From: CAWCBG01 sp963793845
GTDB taxonomy: Bacteria > Acidobacteriota > Terriglobia > Terriglobales > Acidobacteriaceae
DNA: 64,000 nucleotides
NCBI GenBank assembly: GCA_963793845.1
Contig: CAWCBG010000005.1
Coordinates: 7,001-71,000, forward strand
Reading direction: 5' to 3'
Shown here piece after piece: positions 10,761 to 19,918 of the stretch (within the stretch, counting starts at the first letter, position 1; each line of letters opens with the position of its first letter). The notes under the pieces were generated by a model. The model saw only the letters and a program-made list of their open reading frames with translations. It searched no databases and was not told the origin of the DNA. A program made the translations under genes and the position numbers.

Positions 10761-11348
10761 CTACTTGGCCGCCGCCGCAGGCCTTATCATTTCGGCGTCG
10801 ATGGTGATCGAAATTTCGTCGCCGACCACACCGGGACCACCATTCACTCCGAAATCCTTCCGGTTGATTTTGGCAGTCGCCGATGCGCCCATGTGCATGT
10901 TGCCTCGTGGATCCTTCACCGCTTCCGAAGGACCGTCGACGTCGAGCACGACCTGCCTGGTGACGCCGTGAATTGTCAGGTCGCCAGTAATCTTAAGTTT
11001 GCCCGCACCGGCTGGCTGTGCACTTTTCGACTTGAAGGTAATCGTGGGATATTTCGCCGCGTCAAAAAAGTTCGGACTGCGCAGATCGTTGTCGCGCATG
11101 CTGACTCGCGTATCAACGGAAGCCACGTCGATCGTGGCATCGATAGCGGTCTTTGTGGGATCGGCCGGATCGTACGTCACCGTGCCATTGACTTTCGTAA
11201 ACGCGCCGCGGACCGTGGAGATCGCCATGTGACGCACAGAAAACTGCGCGGCCGTATGGTTCGGATCAAGGTTCCAGGTCTCGACCTGGGCAAAGGCGGC
11301 CGCGGCCATGCCGACTGTGGCAGCCAAGATAAAGAACCAGCGTTTCAT
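10761..11348 (-). CDS. YceI-family periplasmic protein
   Basis: A small periplasmic beta-barrel of the YceI family, which binds long isoprenoid or amphiphilic ligands; its exact role is not established. A signal peptide (MKRWFFILAATVGMAAAAFA) precedes the diagnostic start VETWNLDPNHTAAQFSVRHM. NDLRSPNFFDAAKYPTITF and KITGDLTIHGVTRQVVLDV are also typical. Two start codons compete: ATG 11348 (AGGAG 11 bases upstream) and ATG 11357 (only 2 bases from the same AGGAG). I prefer 11348. It converges on the GH15 gene with 9 bases between the stops. Confidence 0.9.
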   Translation of the reverse strand: MKRWFFILAATVGMAAAAFAQVETWNLDPNHTAAQFSVRHMAISTVRGAFTKVNGTVTYDPADPTKTAIDATIDVASVDTRVSMRDNDLRSPNFFDAAKYPTITFKSKSAQPAGAGKLKITGDLTIHGVTRQVVLDVDGPSEAVKDPRGNMHMGASATAKINRKDFGVNGGPGVVGDEISITIDAEMIRPAAAAK

Positions 11349-11533
11349 CGACAGCATCTCTCCTAAAGGGCGTCCGATAAAAAGTGTGTTGCAACAAATG
11401 CCTCAGAATTGCGCAAGTATACCAGATTTTAAGGTAGCCGCTTTCTATGTGGGAGAGGCCAGTCAAGTCGCGCAGTAAGGCAGATGCTGTTTATGCAGCT
11501 GATGTCGAAATCGCGAAGCGATGTGATCAAGGA

Positions 11534-11556
11534 AGGGCCCAACGTGATCGGGCCCT
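11534..11556 (-). terminator. hairpin between cydB and yceI, possible terminator
   Basis: A perfect 7-bp stem AGGGCCC/GGGCCCT with a 9-base loop lies 20 bases beyond the cydB stop. No clear T-run follows on the minus strand, so it may be a transcript-stabilising hairpin rather than an intrinsic terminator. Confidence 0.35.
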
Positions 11557-11576
11557 GATGCGCCAATGCCGCAGGA

Positions 11577-12626
11577 TCAGTAGCCGTGGTCGCTTCCCTC
11601 TGCCAGGTTCACTTTGCCGCGGAACATTCGGTAGACGAAGACGAAGTACCCTACAGCAAAGACCATCCCGATACACCACCATACTAACCCGACCCGCAAT
11701 CCATGATCGCCTGCCGCAGTGCTATAGATGGTGAGGCTGTACCTCGGATCCGTGCTGGCCGGCAACACCATCGGGTAGACCGCATACACCAGCCCTACCA
11801 GCATTCCCGCAATATAACCGGCGGAAGCCAGGAACGCGCCCTTATCGTTCTTCGTGCGAAGCGCGTAAAAGGAATACACCAGGCTGCCGGCTACAACCAC
11901 CGGAATCAGATATCCGATGGGCCAGCGCTGATAGTTCAGCAGGATCTCTGGTTGGACATAGAGCGTGGCAATCAGGCTGACAATCGTGAATAGCACCTGG
12001 ACCGGCCATAAGACAGACGCCACCTTGCGAACCCTGGCGTTCAGTGCGCCGTCTGTCTTGGTCGCCAGATAGAGCGATCCGTGAATCGCCAACGTGACCA
12101 GGGCGATGACTCCACACATCACGGTGTACCAGTCGAGGATTCCGTTCTGCGCGCCAACGCGCCAATTCGTCCACAGCGGCTCAAAGAAATAGCCGTCGGC
12201 GTTTAGCGGAACTCCTCGCACCACGTTCCCCAGCGCGGCGCCAAAGAAGATAGCCAGCAGAATGCTCGAAACCCCAAAGATCACATCGAAGAGGTTTTTC
12301 CAGACCACCTGCTCAATGTGCGCCCGGAATTCAATTCCGATGGCCCGCAGCATCAGAAGCCACAGCACCATAGTCAGGGGTAGGTAGAACCCGCTAAAGC
12401 TGGAGGCATACAACAGCGGAAACGCAAAGTACAGTGTGCCTCCAGCAGCGAGCAGCCACACCTCGTTTCCATCCCAGACCGGGCCGATAGCACGAAGGAT
12501 CATGCGCCTTTCGTCGTCGGTTTTGGCGACAAAGAGGTGAACAATGCCGGCTCCGAGATCAAAGCCGTCCAGCAGTACGTAGGCGGCAACCATTAAGGCG
12601 ACGATCACAAACCAGAGAGTTGGCAT
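11577..12626 (-). CDS. cydB: cytochrome bd ubiquinol oxidase subunit II
   Basis: Membrane subunit II of the high-affinity cytochrome bd quinol oxidase; it pairs with CydA in the inner membrane. The 349-residue protein opens with MPTLWFVIVALMVAAYVLLD and GFDLGAGI, the conserved N-terminal signature. GPVWDGNEVWLLAAGGTLYF and FRAHIEQVVWKNLFDVIFG are also typical, and there are about eight to nine hydrophobic helices. The start ATG lies 2 bases beyond the end of cydA, so the two are translated from one transcript. No cydX or cydCD gene is visible nearby. Confidence 0.96.
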   Translation of the reverse strand: MPTLWFVIVALMVAAYVLLDGFDLGAGIVHLFVAKTDDERRMILRAIGPVWDGNEVWLLAAGGTLYFAFPLLYASSFSGFYLPLTMVLWLLMLRAIGIEFRAHIEQVVWKNLFDVIFGVSSILLAIFFGAALGNVVRGVPLNADGYFFEPLWTNWRVGAQNGILDWYTVMCGVIALVTLAIHGSLYLATKTDGALNARVRKVASVLWPVQVLFTIVSLIATLYVQPEILLNYQRWPIGYLIPVVVAGSLVYSFYALRTKNDKGAFLASAGYIAGMLVGLVYAVYPMVLPASTDPRYSLTIYSTAAGDHGLRVGLVWWCIGMVFAVGYFVFVYRMFRGKVNLAEGSDHGY

Positions 12627-12628
12627 GA

Positions 12629-13999
12629 CTATCCCACTTCCACCGGAGATACAGGAACAATTTTCAGCTTTTCGCGAGGCCCAACTGGATCAGGTCCATG
12701 ACCGATCTCGCGCAGTACGAGGAACAGGAAGAGTACGGAAAGCATGGTGTACATGCCTGCGAAACCCAGGAACGTAAACCATCCGTTGCCGGCGGAGACC
12801 ATCTTTGAGTACCCGTCCACGGTGCGCAGCAGGCCATAAATCAGCCAGGGCTGCCGGCCAATCTCAGCGGTCATCCAGCCTGCCGTGTTGGCAATATAAG
12901 GCAAGGGAAATATCAGCAGCAGGATCCACAACATCCAGCGCGCACTGTAAAGCTGCTTGCGCCACAACAGGAACGAGGCGACCACGGTCACAGCGATGAA
13001 GATCGTTCCCAGCCCCACCATGATGTGATACGCGTAGTAGAGCAGCGGAATATTCTCCGGCCAATCCTGTTTTGGGAAGGAGTTCAGACCCCGGACTTCC
13101 GCGCTCCAACTGCGCCAGGTCAGGAAGCTCAACATGTTCGGGATCACTAGCGGGTTATCGATCTTCTGCTCCTCCGGATTAGGTTGGCCGAGGATGACCA
13201 GGGGCGCTCCGGGTTGCGTGTCCCATAAGGCTTCCATCGCCGCCAGGGTTACAGGCTGATGTTGCGCAATCATGCGGCCCTGCGCGTCGCCTGTGGGCAC
13301 AACCTGGAAGATGCTTACCACCAAGGCCACAACTACTCCAAGCCGCACGAAGATCTTGCCTTGATCCACGTGCTGCCGGCTCAGGAGGTAAAATGCGCCG
13401 ACCGCTGACATGACCAGGCTGCCGGTGATCACCGCGCCGCTCATGTTGTGAGCGTATTGCCAGAGTGCCCAGGGATTGAGCATCAGTTGCCAGAAGCTGG
13501 TGAGTTGCACTCCAGTTGCGGTCTGTTCATAACCCACCGGATGCTGCATCCAGGCATCTGTGGCTATGATGAAATAGCCCGAGAGCCACGATCCAAGAAA
13601 GACCATGAGCGCAGCAAACCAGTGCTGCTTCGGGCTCAGGCGCTTCTCGCCGTAGAGAAATAGCCCCAGGAACGTCGATTCCAGGAAGAACGCGAAGAGG
13701 CCTTCCATCGCCAGAGTCTGCCCGATCACTCCGCCGGCGTAGCGCGAGAAATGCGACCAGTTAGTCCCAAATTGGAACTCCATGGGAATTCCGGTAACAA
13801 CACCAATCACGAAGTTGATACCAAAGATCTTGGCCCAGAACCTGGCAGACCTGTCGTAGGCCTCGTTCTTCGTGGTCAGAGCCAGGGTCTTCAGGATCAC
13901 GATCAGTGGAGCCAGCCCCATCGTCAACTGGGGAAACAGGTAATGATAGGTCACCGTGAAGGCAAATTGCAGACGGTGAATCAGGAGAGCTGCATCCAT
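12629..13999 (-). CDS. cydA: cytochrome bd ubiquinol oxidase subunit I
   Basis: Catalytic subunit of cytochrome bd oxidase, reducing O2 to water with quinol electrons at low oxygen. The haem b595/d ligand His19 is visible in FTVTYHYLFPQLTMGL, the GRQPW loop near residue 380 is present (TAEIGRQPWLIYGLLRT), and QYAHNMSGAVI holds the second conserved histidine. The 456-residue length implies a short Q-loop form. The start has GAGG 7 bases upstream. A perfect TGTGA-N6-TCACA site at 14117-14132, about 120 bases upstream, suggests control by a CRP/FNR-family regulator, which would fit oxygen-responsive expression. Confidence 0.97.
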   Translation of the reverse strand: MDAALLIHRLQFAFTVTYHYLFPQLTMGLAPLIVILKTLALTTKNEAYDRSARFWAKIFGINFVIGVVTGIPMEFQFGTNWSHFSRYAGGVIGQTLAMEGLFAFFLESTFLGLFLYGEKRLSPKQHWFAALMVFLGSWLSGYFIIATDAWMQHPVGYEQTATGVQLTSFWQLMLNPWALWQYAHNMSGAVITGSLVMSAVGAFYLLSRQHVDQGKIFVRLGVVVALVVSIFQVVPTGDAQGRMIAQHQPVTLAAMEALWDTQPGAPLVILGQPNPEEQKIDNPLVIPNMLSFLTWRSWSAEVRGLNSFPKQDWPENIPLLYYAYHIMVGLGTIFIAVTVVASFLLWRKQLYSARWMLWILLLIFPLPYIANTAGWMTAEIGRQPWLIYGLLRTVDGYSKMVSAGNGWFTFLGFAGMYTMLSVLFLFLVLREIGHGPDPVGPREKLKIVPVSPVEVG

Positions 14000-14116
14000 G
14001 TATGAACCTCACCAGGAAAAAACGCTGCCTGCGGCCCTACGCGCATACCCGGTCATCGCTGCGAACGGCTCGTGAACAACGTTGCCTTATTGTTCCCTAT
14101 GACATGCACAACAGGC

Positions 14117-14132
14117 TGTGACGCAAGTCACA
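14117..14132. promoter_or_regulatory. CRP/FNR-family operator upstream of cydA
   Basis: TGTGACGCAAGTCACA is a perfect TGTGA-N6-TCACA dyad, extended by one base pair on each side (14116-14133). It lies in the 236-base gap between cydA and the tetR gene, about 118 bases before the cydA start. Its reverse complement matches a second site at 22741-22756 at 15 of 16 positions, which argues that both belong to one regulon. Confidence 0.65.
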
Positions 14133-14235
14133 GATTTTATGTATTTCCTGCGGGTTCAGCTCAACGGAGAGCTGCCCTGCGAGTCCTTTCCACTTTTCCC
14201 GCAGACGGCGGATCGGCCGCCCGCAGTCCTGTTTG

Positions 14236-14871
14236 TCATCGCTTTTCTTCCGCCACGTGCCCGCCCGTCATGCAGTCGAAGTAACTCCGCAGAATGATCG
14301 CCACATCCTGCTCCGACATCAATGTGCGGTCGAGCATATGTTCCAGCATCAAACTGTTACTGACCGACGAGAACGACACTCCGATGGCCTGTGTGGAGGT
14401 GACCAGTTCGTGCCCGACGCCGCGCACCATTTCTTCCAGGGCCGTAACCCAGGAGGCGACGAATCGCCGGTTCATGGCTGCCAGCCGTGTCTTGACTTCA
14501 GGATGGCGAATGGCAAACAACTTGAACTCGAGGGAGAGGAGGCTCCAGCGGCGGTCGCACGACTTGGCCACAAAGTAATCGCGCAAGGCAAGCAGCTTCT
14601 CCGAGGGATTCTGAATCTTATCCAGTTCTCTTCGCGCGTTTTCGATACGCGACGAGACCTCGCGTTCCAGGAGCGCGAAGAACAAGTCTTCTTTGCTCTC
14701 GAAGTTGGCGTAGAAGGCTCCGCGCGTGTAGCCGGCATCTGTGGCGATTTCTTCCAGTTTGGCGGCTTCAAAACCATCGCGTGCGAATATTTTTTCGGCC
14801 GACTGAATAAACCGCGCCCGGGTAATTTCGGTGCGTTCTTGGTGGCGGGATGTGCGTTGCGGCCTGTTCAT
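14236..14871 (-). CDS. TetR/AcrR-family transcriptional regulator
   Basis: A dimeric helix-turn-helix repressor. The DNA-binding domain spans about residues 18-65: ITRARFIQSAEKIFARDGFE, then LEEIATDAGYTRGAFYANFE with the recognition helix, followed by SKEDLFFALL. The remaining ~145 residues are a helical ligand-binding domain with no diagnostic motif. It is divergently transcribed from the efflux operon that starts 135 bases away, and a perfect 14-bp palindrome overlaps the efflux promoter. It most likely represses that operon and perhaps itself; the inducing drug is not predictable. Confidence 0.92.
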   Translation of the reverse strand: MNRPQRTSRHQERTEITRARFIQSAEKIFARDGFEAAKLEEIATDAGYTRGAFYANFESKEDLFFALLEREVSSRIENARRELDKIQNPSEKLLALRDYFVAKSCDRRWSLLSLEFKLFAIRHPEVKTRLAAMNRRFVASWVTALEEMVRGVGHELVTSTQAIGVSFSSVSNSLMLEHMLDRTLMSEQDVAIILRSYFDCMTGGHVAEEKR

Positions 14872-14975
14872 TTAAACTCGAACCGTCATCTAACTGGCCG
14901 GCGGCCGGAACGTGCCGTGGGATTTTTTCGCAACGTCCGCGTACCGGCCTTCATCTAACTCTTTTGCGCATTAGA

Positions 14976-14989
14976 ATACATGCATGTAT
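14976..14989. promoter_or_regulatory. perfect 14-bp palindromic operator of the efflux operon
   Basis: ATACATGCATGTAT is a perfect dyad located 17-30 bases upstream of the efflux operon start. A TATTAT -10-like box follows at 14991-14996, and TTGCGC at 14964-14969 could serve as a poor -35. The palindrome lies inside the presumed core promoter, where TetR-type repressors usually act. Confidence 0.7.
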
Positions 14990-15005
14990 GTATTATATAT
15001 ACACC

Positions 15006-16694
15006 ATGGAAAGACGCGAACGCAACGCACAACGTAGAGGACCACGCGCAGCCCTGACTCTCTGCGCCGCCCTGCTGCTCTCCTCCGCGGTGACGTGGGC
15101 ACAGGCCACCGGCAGCAGTAGCCTGCCGGCGCTGCCTTCGCCCGAGCAGGTCATCCAGCGGGTGCAGGATCCTTACCTGGGATCGGTGCCGCAGGGCAAA
15201 GCGACGGGCGAGACCATCGATCTCACCATCCAGGATGCGCTCGAGCTTAGCCTCAAGTACAACCTCGGCCTGTATTTGAGCGATCGCACCACCGACCAGA
15301 CTCGCGCCGCGCACCTGCGCGCGCTGGCCGAGATGCTGCCGCACGTGGCCGGGTCGCTCACCGAAGAAGCGGAGAAGGTGAACCTCAAGGGCCTGGGCTT
15401 TACCGGGGCGCTTATCCCAGGCATTCCGCCCTCGATTGGGCCGTTCGGCGTCTTCGATCTGCGCGCTACCGGTTCCTGGAGCGTTCTCGACCTGCATAAC
15501 ATCGATAATTACAAGGCGGCGGGCCAGAACGTGAAGGCGGCGCAGTTCAATTATCAGGATGCTCGTGACACTGTCGTGTTGGCCGTTGGCGCCAACTATC
15601 TGCTGACCATCGCTAATGAGTCCCGCGTGGAAGCCACGCAGGCGGAGTTGAAAACCGCTCAGGCCCTTTATCAGCTGGCCAGCGATCAGGAATCCGCCGG
15701 TCTGGCGCCGAACATCGATACACTGCGCGCCAAAGTGCAGTTACAGGCGCAACAGTCGGCGCTCATCCAGGCAGAAAATTCTCTGGAAAAGCAACGCATC
15801 GCCCTGGCGCGGGTCATCGGGCTGCCGGTCACGCAGAAGTTTCGTCTGGTGAACCGTGTTCCCTATCACCCGCTGCCAGAGACCGAGGCCGAGAGCGCCT
15901 ACGCCCTTGCGCTGAAGACGCGTCCCGACTACCAGGCAGCACTCTCGCTGCTGCGAGCTGCACAGTTGAACCGCGAAGCGTCATGGAAGGAGCGGCTGCC
16001 GTCGATCAACTTCTCAGGCGAATACGGCGTGCTGGGAAATCAGCCCTCGGCCATTTCTCCCAACTGGACGGCGGCCGCGAGTCTGAACATTCCAATCTTT
16101 CAAGGCGGAAAGGTCCGCGCCGACGAGCAGCAGGCTGAAGCGGTGCTGAAGCAACGGCAGGCGCAGGTTGACAGCCTGAAAGCCGGCATCGAGCAGGACG
16201 TCCAGGATGCCTTGCTCGACCTGAATGCAGCCGCGAAAGAAGTTGAAGTCGCGAAGACTGGCCTCGACTACGCACAGCAGACGTTGGAGCAGTCGCAGGA
16301 CCGTTTCTCGGCAGGCGTTACTAACAACGTTGAAGTCATTCAGGCGCAGCAGCAACTGGCCTCGGCGAACGATCAGTACATCACCAGTCTCTATGCGCAC
16401 AATATCGCCAAGGTTTTACTGGCGCGTGCCATCGGCAATGCCGAGCAGGTGGTGCAACAGTATCTTGCGGAGCCGGGTGCAACCGTGCCCGCAGTGCCCG
16501 TTCCGGCGCAGCCGAACGCGACGACCCAGCCGCACAGCGGACCCTCGGCGGAACTTCGAGGGACAACGGTTGACTTCCGCAGCGCTTCCGCGCAAGTGAA
16601 TTTAACCCCGGGGATGACAACGTATCGTCCGGCACCACTGCCGCAGAGTGCGGACAGTGGAAATGCTCCGGCTGCCACAAAACCTCAGCAATAA
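15006..16694 (+). CDS. TolC-family outer-membrane efflux protein
   Basis: Outer-membrane channel of a tripartite efflux pump. A signal peptide (ALTLCAALLLSSAVTWAQA) is followed by two outer-membrane-efflux repeats of alternating long helices, beginning at LTIQDALELSLKYNLGLYLS and ending near LARAIGNAEQVVQQYL. The tail after about residue 480 is Pro/Thr/Gln-rich. I choose ATG 15006; the frame stays open upstream, but the earlier codons overlap the promoter palindrome. There is no ribosome site, and TATTAT ends 10 bases before the ATG, so the message may be nearly leaderless. It is the first gene of a three-gene operon with EmrA- and EmrB-like proteins. Confidence 0.92.
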   Translation: MERRERNAQRRGPRAALTLCAALLLSSAVTWAQATGSSSLPALPSPEQVIQRVQDPYLGSVPQGKATGETIDLTIQDALELSLKYNLGLYLSDRTTDQTRAAHLRALAEMLPHVAGSLTEEAEKVNLKGLGFTGALIPGIPPSIGPFGVFDLRATGSWSVLDLHNIDNYKAAGQNVKAAQFNYQDARDTVVLAVGANYLLTIANESRVEATQAELKTAQALYQLASDQESAGLAPNIDTLRAKVQLQAQQSALIQAENSLEKQRIALARVIGLPVTQKFRLVNRVPYHPLPETEAESAYALALKTRPDYQAALSLLRAAQLNREASWKERLPSINFSGEYGVLGNQPSAISPNWTAAASLNIPIFQGGKVRADEQQAEAVLKQRQAQVDSLKAGIEQDVQDALLDLNAAAKEVEVAKTGLDYAQQTLEQSQDRFSAGVTNNVEVIQAQQQLASANDQYITSLYAHNIAKVLLARAIGNAEQVVQQYLAEPGATVPAVPVPAQPNATTQPHSGPSAELRGTTVDFRSASAQVNLTPGMTTYRPAPLPQSADSGNAPAATKPQQ

Positions 16695-16710
16695 TGCGAC
16701 AGGGGAAGAG

Positions 16711-18006
16711 ATGAGTCCGACGACGACTGAACCAAACGAACTCGAACAGCACCCGAATCACGCCACCGAAGAGCCGCAGGACCCCGATACCTCTCACGTC
16801 GACGTCGAGGACCGGCGCGGCTTTTTCCAGAAGCATCCGGCTGCCAAGCCCCTGGTATTTCTGGTGGCGATTGTTGCCTTGCTGCTGGTGGGATGGTTCT
16901 GGTGGGAGAGCCGTCACTGGGAAGATACCGACGACGCGCAGATTGACGGCCACATTTATCCCATCAGCGCGCGTGTTGGTGGACAGGTCATTCAAGTCAA
17001 CTACGACGATGGCCAGTTCGTCCACAAGGGGGACGTCCTCGTGCTCATCGATCCCACTGACTACCGGGTTGCGCTGCAACGCGCGAAAGCGGACTACGAA
17101 GACTCTCAGGCCCAGGCCGAAGCGGCCGGCTTCGGAGTGCCGGTGTCGAGCGTTGGTTCGGTCAACCAGATTCGTTCCGCCAGCGCCGACATGATGTCGG
17201 CAAAGGCAGGTGTGACGGCGGCGCAGAAGGAGGTCGAAGCGGCAGAGGCCCAGGTTGTACAAGCCCAGGCGGATGCGCAGAAGGCCAACAACGATCTGGA
17301 GCGCTATCGCACGCTGCTGGGCAAGCGCGAAATTTCGCAGCAGCAATTCGATCAGGCGACAGCGGCGGCGGCAGCCGCTAACGCGACTGTGGCTGCGCGG
17401 CAGGCTTCGCTGCTGGCGGCAAAAGCTCAGGTAAATCAGGCCGAGGCGCGCATCGAACAGGCCAATGCGGAACTGCGAAATGCGCAGGTCACGCCGAAGC
17501 AGGTGGAGGCCACCAAGGCCAGAGCGCTGGCAGCCGATTCGCAGGCGCTGCGCTCCAAAACAGCTGTCGATCAGGCGCAACTCAATCTGCAATACACCAC
17601 GATTCTTGCGCCCGTCGACGGCGTTGTCGGCAAGCGGTCGGTGCAAGTAGGACAGAACGTCTCACCCGGTCAGGACTTGATGGCGATTGTTCCCCTGCGC
17701 GACATCTGGGTCACCGCCAACTTCAAAGAGACGCAGCTTGAACACATGCGGCCCGGCGAGCCGGTGAAAATCAAGGTCGACACTTACGGCGGCCAGAAGT
17801 GGGATGGTCACGTCACCAACATCGGCGGAGCTACGGGCGCGAAGTACAGCCTGCTTCCGCCGGAGAACGCTACCGGTAACTACGTCAAAGTCGTGCAGCG
17901 CATTCCCGTGCGTATCGATTTCGACGGCTCCGACAAACCTGACTTCAACAAAGACGGCAAACTGCGGCCCGGAATGTCCGTGACGCCCGACGTGAAGGTG
18001 CGGTAA
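16711..18006 (+). CDS. HlyD/EmrA-family membrane-fusion protein
   Basis: Periplasmic adaptor that links the inner-membrane transporter to the TolC-like channel. An acidic cytoplasmic N-terminus (about 50 residues) precedes one transmembrane helix (PLVFLVAIVALLLVGWFWW). The biotinyl-lipoyl half-motif follows (DGHIYPISARVGGQVIQVNY). A long coiled-coil hairpin rich in Ala/Gln covers about residues 150-290. The second half-motif (ILAPVDGVVGKRSVQVGQNV) leads into the beta-barrel domain (LRDIWVTANFKETQLEHMRP). The start has AGGGGAAGAG directly upstream; it lies 16 bases after the preceding gene and 15 before the next. Confidence 0.93.
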   Translation: MSPTTTEPNELEQHPNHATEEPQDPDTSHVDVEDRRGFFQKHPAAKPLVFLVAIVALLLVGWFWWESRHWEDTDDAQIDGHIYPISARVGGQVIQVNYDDGQFVHKGDVLVLIDPTDYRVALQRAKADYEDSQAQAEAAGFGVPVSSVGSVNQIRSASADMMSAKAGVTAAQKEVEAAEAQVVQAQADAQKANNDLERYRTLLGKREISQQQFDQATAAAAAANATVAARQASLLAAKAQVNQAEARIEQANAELRNAQVTPKQVEATKARALAADSQALRSKTAVDQAQLNLQYTTILAPVDGVVGKRSVQVGQNVSPGQDLMAIVPLRDIWVTANFKETQLEHMRPGEPVKIKVDTYGGQKWDGHVTNIGGATGAKYSLLPPENATGNYVKVVQRIPVRIDFDGSDKPDFNKDGKLRPGMSVTPDVKVR

Positions 18007-18021
18007 GGGCACATAACGGAC

Positions 18022-19590
18022 ATGGCAGACGCAGTCATCAACGCGGTTCCCGCGTGGAAGCCGCGCTACAACCCGTGGATCATCGCGCTCACGGTGACCC
18101 TGGCGACCTTCATGGAGGTGCTCGATACCTCCATCGCCAACGTCGCTTTACCGCATATTTCCGGCGGCTTAGGAGCGGGCGCTGACGAAGCCACCTGGGT
18201 TCTGACCAGCTACCTGGTATCGAACGCCATTGTGCTGCCGATGTCGGGCTGGCTGACGACGGTCTTCGGCCGCAAGCGTTTCTACATGACGTGCGTGGCC
18301 ATCTTCACCTTCTCCTCGATCCTGTGCGGCTTGGCGCCGACCTTGCCCTTTCTCATCTTCTTCCGCATTCTGCAAGGCGCGGGTGGCGGAGGCATGGGGC
18401 CGAGCGAACAGGCCATCCTCGCCGATACCTTTCCGCCGGAAAAGCGCGGGCTGGCCTTCTCCGTCTACGGCATGGCGGTGGTTGTGGCGCCGGCGATCGG
18501 CCCGACCCTCGGCGGCTGGATTACCGACAACTATGACTGGCGCTGGATTTTCTTCATCAACGTGCCGGTCGGCATTGTGTCGCTGCTGCTCTCGTGGAAA
18601 GTGGTCGAAGACCCGCCGTACCTGCGCGGCCTCTTCGGCAAGATCAAGATCGACTACATCGGCCTGTCGCTGATCGTCCTCGGCATCGGCTTCCTCCAGG
18701 TTGTGCTCGATAAAGGACAGCAGGACGACTGGTTCGGCTCCAACTTCATCACCACCTTCTTCATCGCGTCGATGACGGCGCTGGTGATTCTTGTGGTGTA
18801 CGAGTGGCGGCATCCCCACCCGATCCTCGAATTGAAGCTGCTGAAGAATCGGAATTTCTCTACCAGCGCCTTCCTGAACTTCGTGCTGGGCATGGTGCTC
18901 TATGGAACCACCGTGCTGATTCCGCAGTTTCTGCAATACATGATGGGCTATTCGGCGGAGCGGGCCGGCATGGCGCTTTCGCCCGGCGGCTTCGCGCTGA
19001 TGCTGATGATGCCGATCGCGGGCATCCTGACCAGCAAGCTCGATCCGCGCTGGCTCATTGCCGCCGGGTTCGGCATGACCGCGCTGGCGCTGCATCACAT
19101 TACGAACTTGACCCTGCAGATCGACTTCGCCACCATCACCATGTGGCGCATCTACCAGGTCATGGGCATGGCGTTTATCTTCATTCCCATCAGCACCCTC
19201 AGCTACGTCGGCGTGCCCATGGAAAAAAACAACCAGGTATCCGGCATCAGCAACTTCGTGCGCAACCTGGGCGGCAGCATAGGCATTTCCATGCTGACGA
19301 CATTCTTGGCGCGTCAGAATCAGGTACACCAGAGCGCGCTGGTGGCGAATGCTACCTCCGCCAATCCCCAGTTCCGCGCCCTGATGCAAGGTTCGGAGAA
19401 TGGTGCGTCGAACTCGGCCTTGCAACACTCCTACAACCAGATTATGGGGATGATCCAGCAACAGGCAGCCGTGCTGTCGTACGTTAACGCCTTCTGGATT
19501 GTGTCGGTGCTGGTCGCCTGCCTGATCCCGCTGCCCTTCATCATGCGCCGACCGCGTCACGGCGAAACTCAGCCGATGGGCGGGCATTAA
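18022..19590 (+). CDS. DHA2-family MFS drug transporter, EmrB-like
   Basis: Inner-membrane proton/drug antiporter with 14 predicted transmembrane segments (522 residues). The DHA2 motif LDTSIANVALPHISGGLG is in the first helix. The MFS motif A region reads GWLTTVFGRKRFYMTC, and motif C is recognisable in VVAPAIGPTLGGWI. It completes the TolC-EmrA-EmrB operon and should be controlled by the divergent TetR regulator. Substrates are unknown. A paralogue lies at 28741-30324 without partner genes. Confidence 0.94.
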   Translation: MADAVINAVPAWKPRYNPWIIALTVTLATFMEVLDTSIANVALPHISGGLGAGADEATWVLTSYLVSNAIVLPMSGWLTTVFGRKRFYMTCVAIFTFSSILCGLAPTLPFLIFFRILQGAGGGGMGPSEQAILADTFPPEKRGLAFSVYGMAVVVAPAIGPTLGGWITDNYDWRWIFFINVPVGIVSLLLSWKVVEDPPYLRGLFGKIKIDYIGLSLIVLGIGFLQVVLDKGQQDDWFGSNFITTFFIASMTALVILVVYEWRHPHPILELKLLKNRNFSTSAFLNFVLGMVLYGTTVLIPQFLQYMMGYSAERAGMALSPGGFALMLMMPIAGILTSKLDPRWLIAAGFGMTALALHHITNLTLQIDFATITMWRIYQVMGMAFIFIPISTLSYVGVPMEKNNQVSGISNFVRNLGGSIGISMLTTFLARQNQVHQSALVANATSANPQFRALMQGSENGASNSALQHSYNQIMGMIQQQAAVLSYVNAFWIVSVLVACLIPLPFIMRRPRHGETQPMGGH

Positions 19591-19681
19591 AGGCTGGTCA
19601 GCACTTTTCCTTAAATTCAACGGGTAGATTGGCGCATCAGAGTCCAGCGAGAACTGACGTTTATGGGGCAACGTGGACCGA

Positions 19682-19795
19682 CCCCGCAGAAGACCAGCTC
19701 CGCAGGAGCGGCATAGTCTAGCCCAGCATGGAGCCGGAGGCGGAATGCTGGGTGACGCAGTAAATGAAGCCGAGTCCCGGCAGGGACGGCACGGC
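19682..19795. repeat. REP-like palindrome cluster
   Basis: The 328-base gap between the efflux operon and the peroxiredoxin gene holds three short dyads: GCTC...GAGC near 19697, CCCAGCAT paired with ATGCTGGG near 19731-19752, and GTCCCGGCAGGGAC near 19774. The last two match the AGCCCAGCGCTTCAGCGCTG and GAGTCCCGTAGGGACGGCAC palindrome classes found at 33.5, 33.8, 50.7 and 50.9 kb. Confidence 0.75.
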
Positions 19796-19837
19796 TGTCA
19801 CACCGACTCTTCCGCGGCAAATATTCGAAACAGGCGG

Positions 19838-19876
19838 ACAAAATAAATCCCACGCGGGCTTTCATCCGCGTGGGAT
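19838..19876 (-). terminator. intrinsic terminator of the peroxiredoxin gene
   Basis: An 11-bp perfect stem (ATCCCACGCGG/CCGCGTGGGAT, 8-base loop) lies 43 bases beyond the stop and, read on the minus strand, is followed by TTTATTTTG. Confidence 0.8.
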
Positions 19877-19918
19877 AACACGCTAACGCGAGCAGAACGT
19901 CCGTTGTGGCGACCCACT

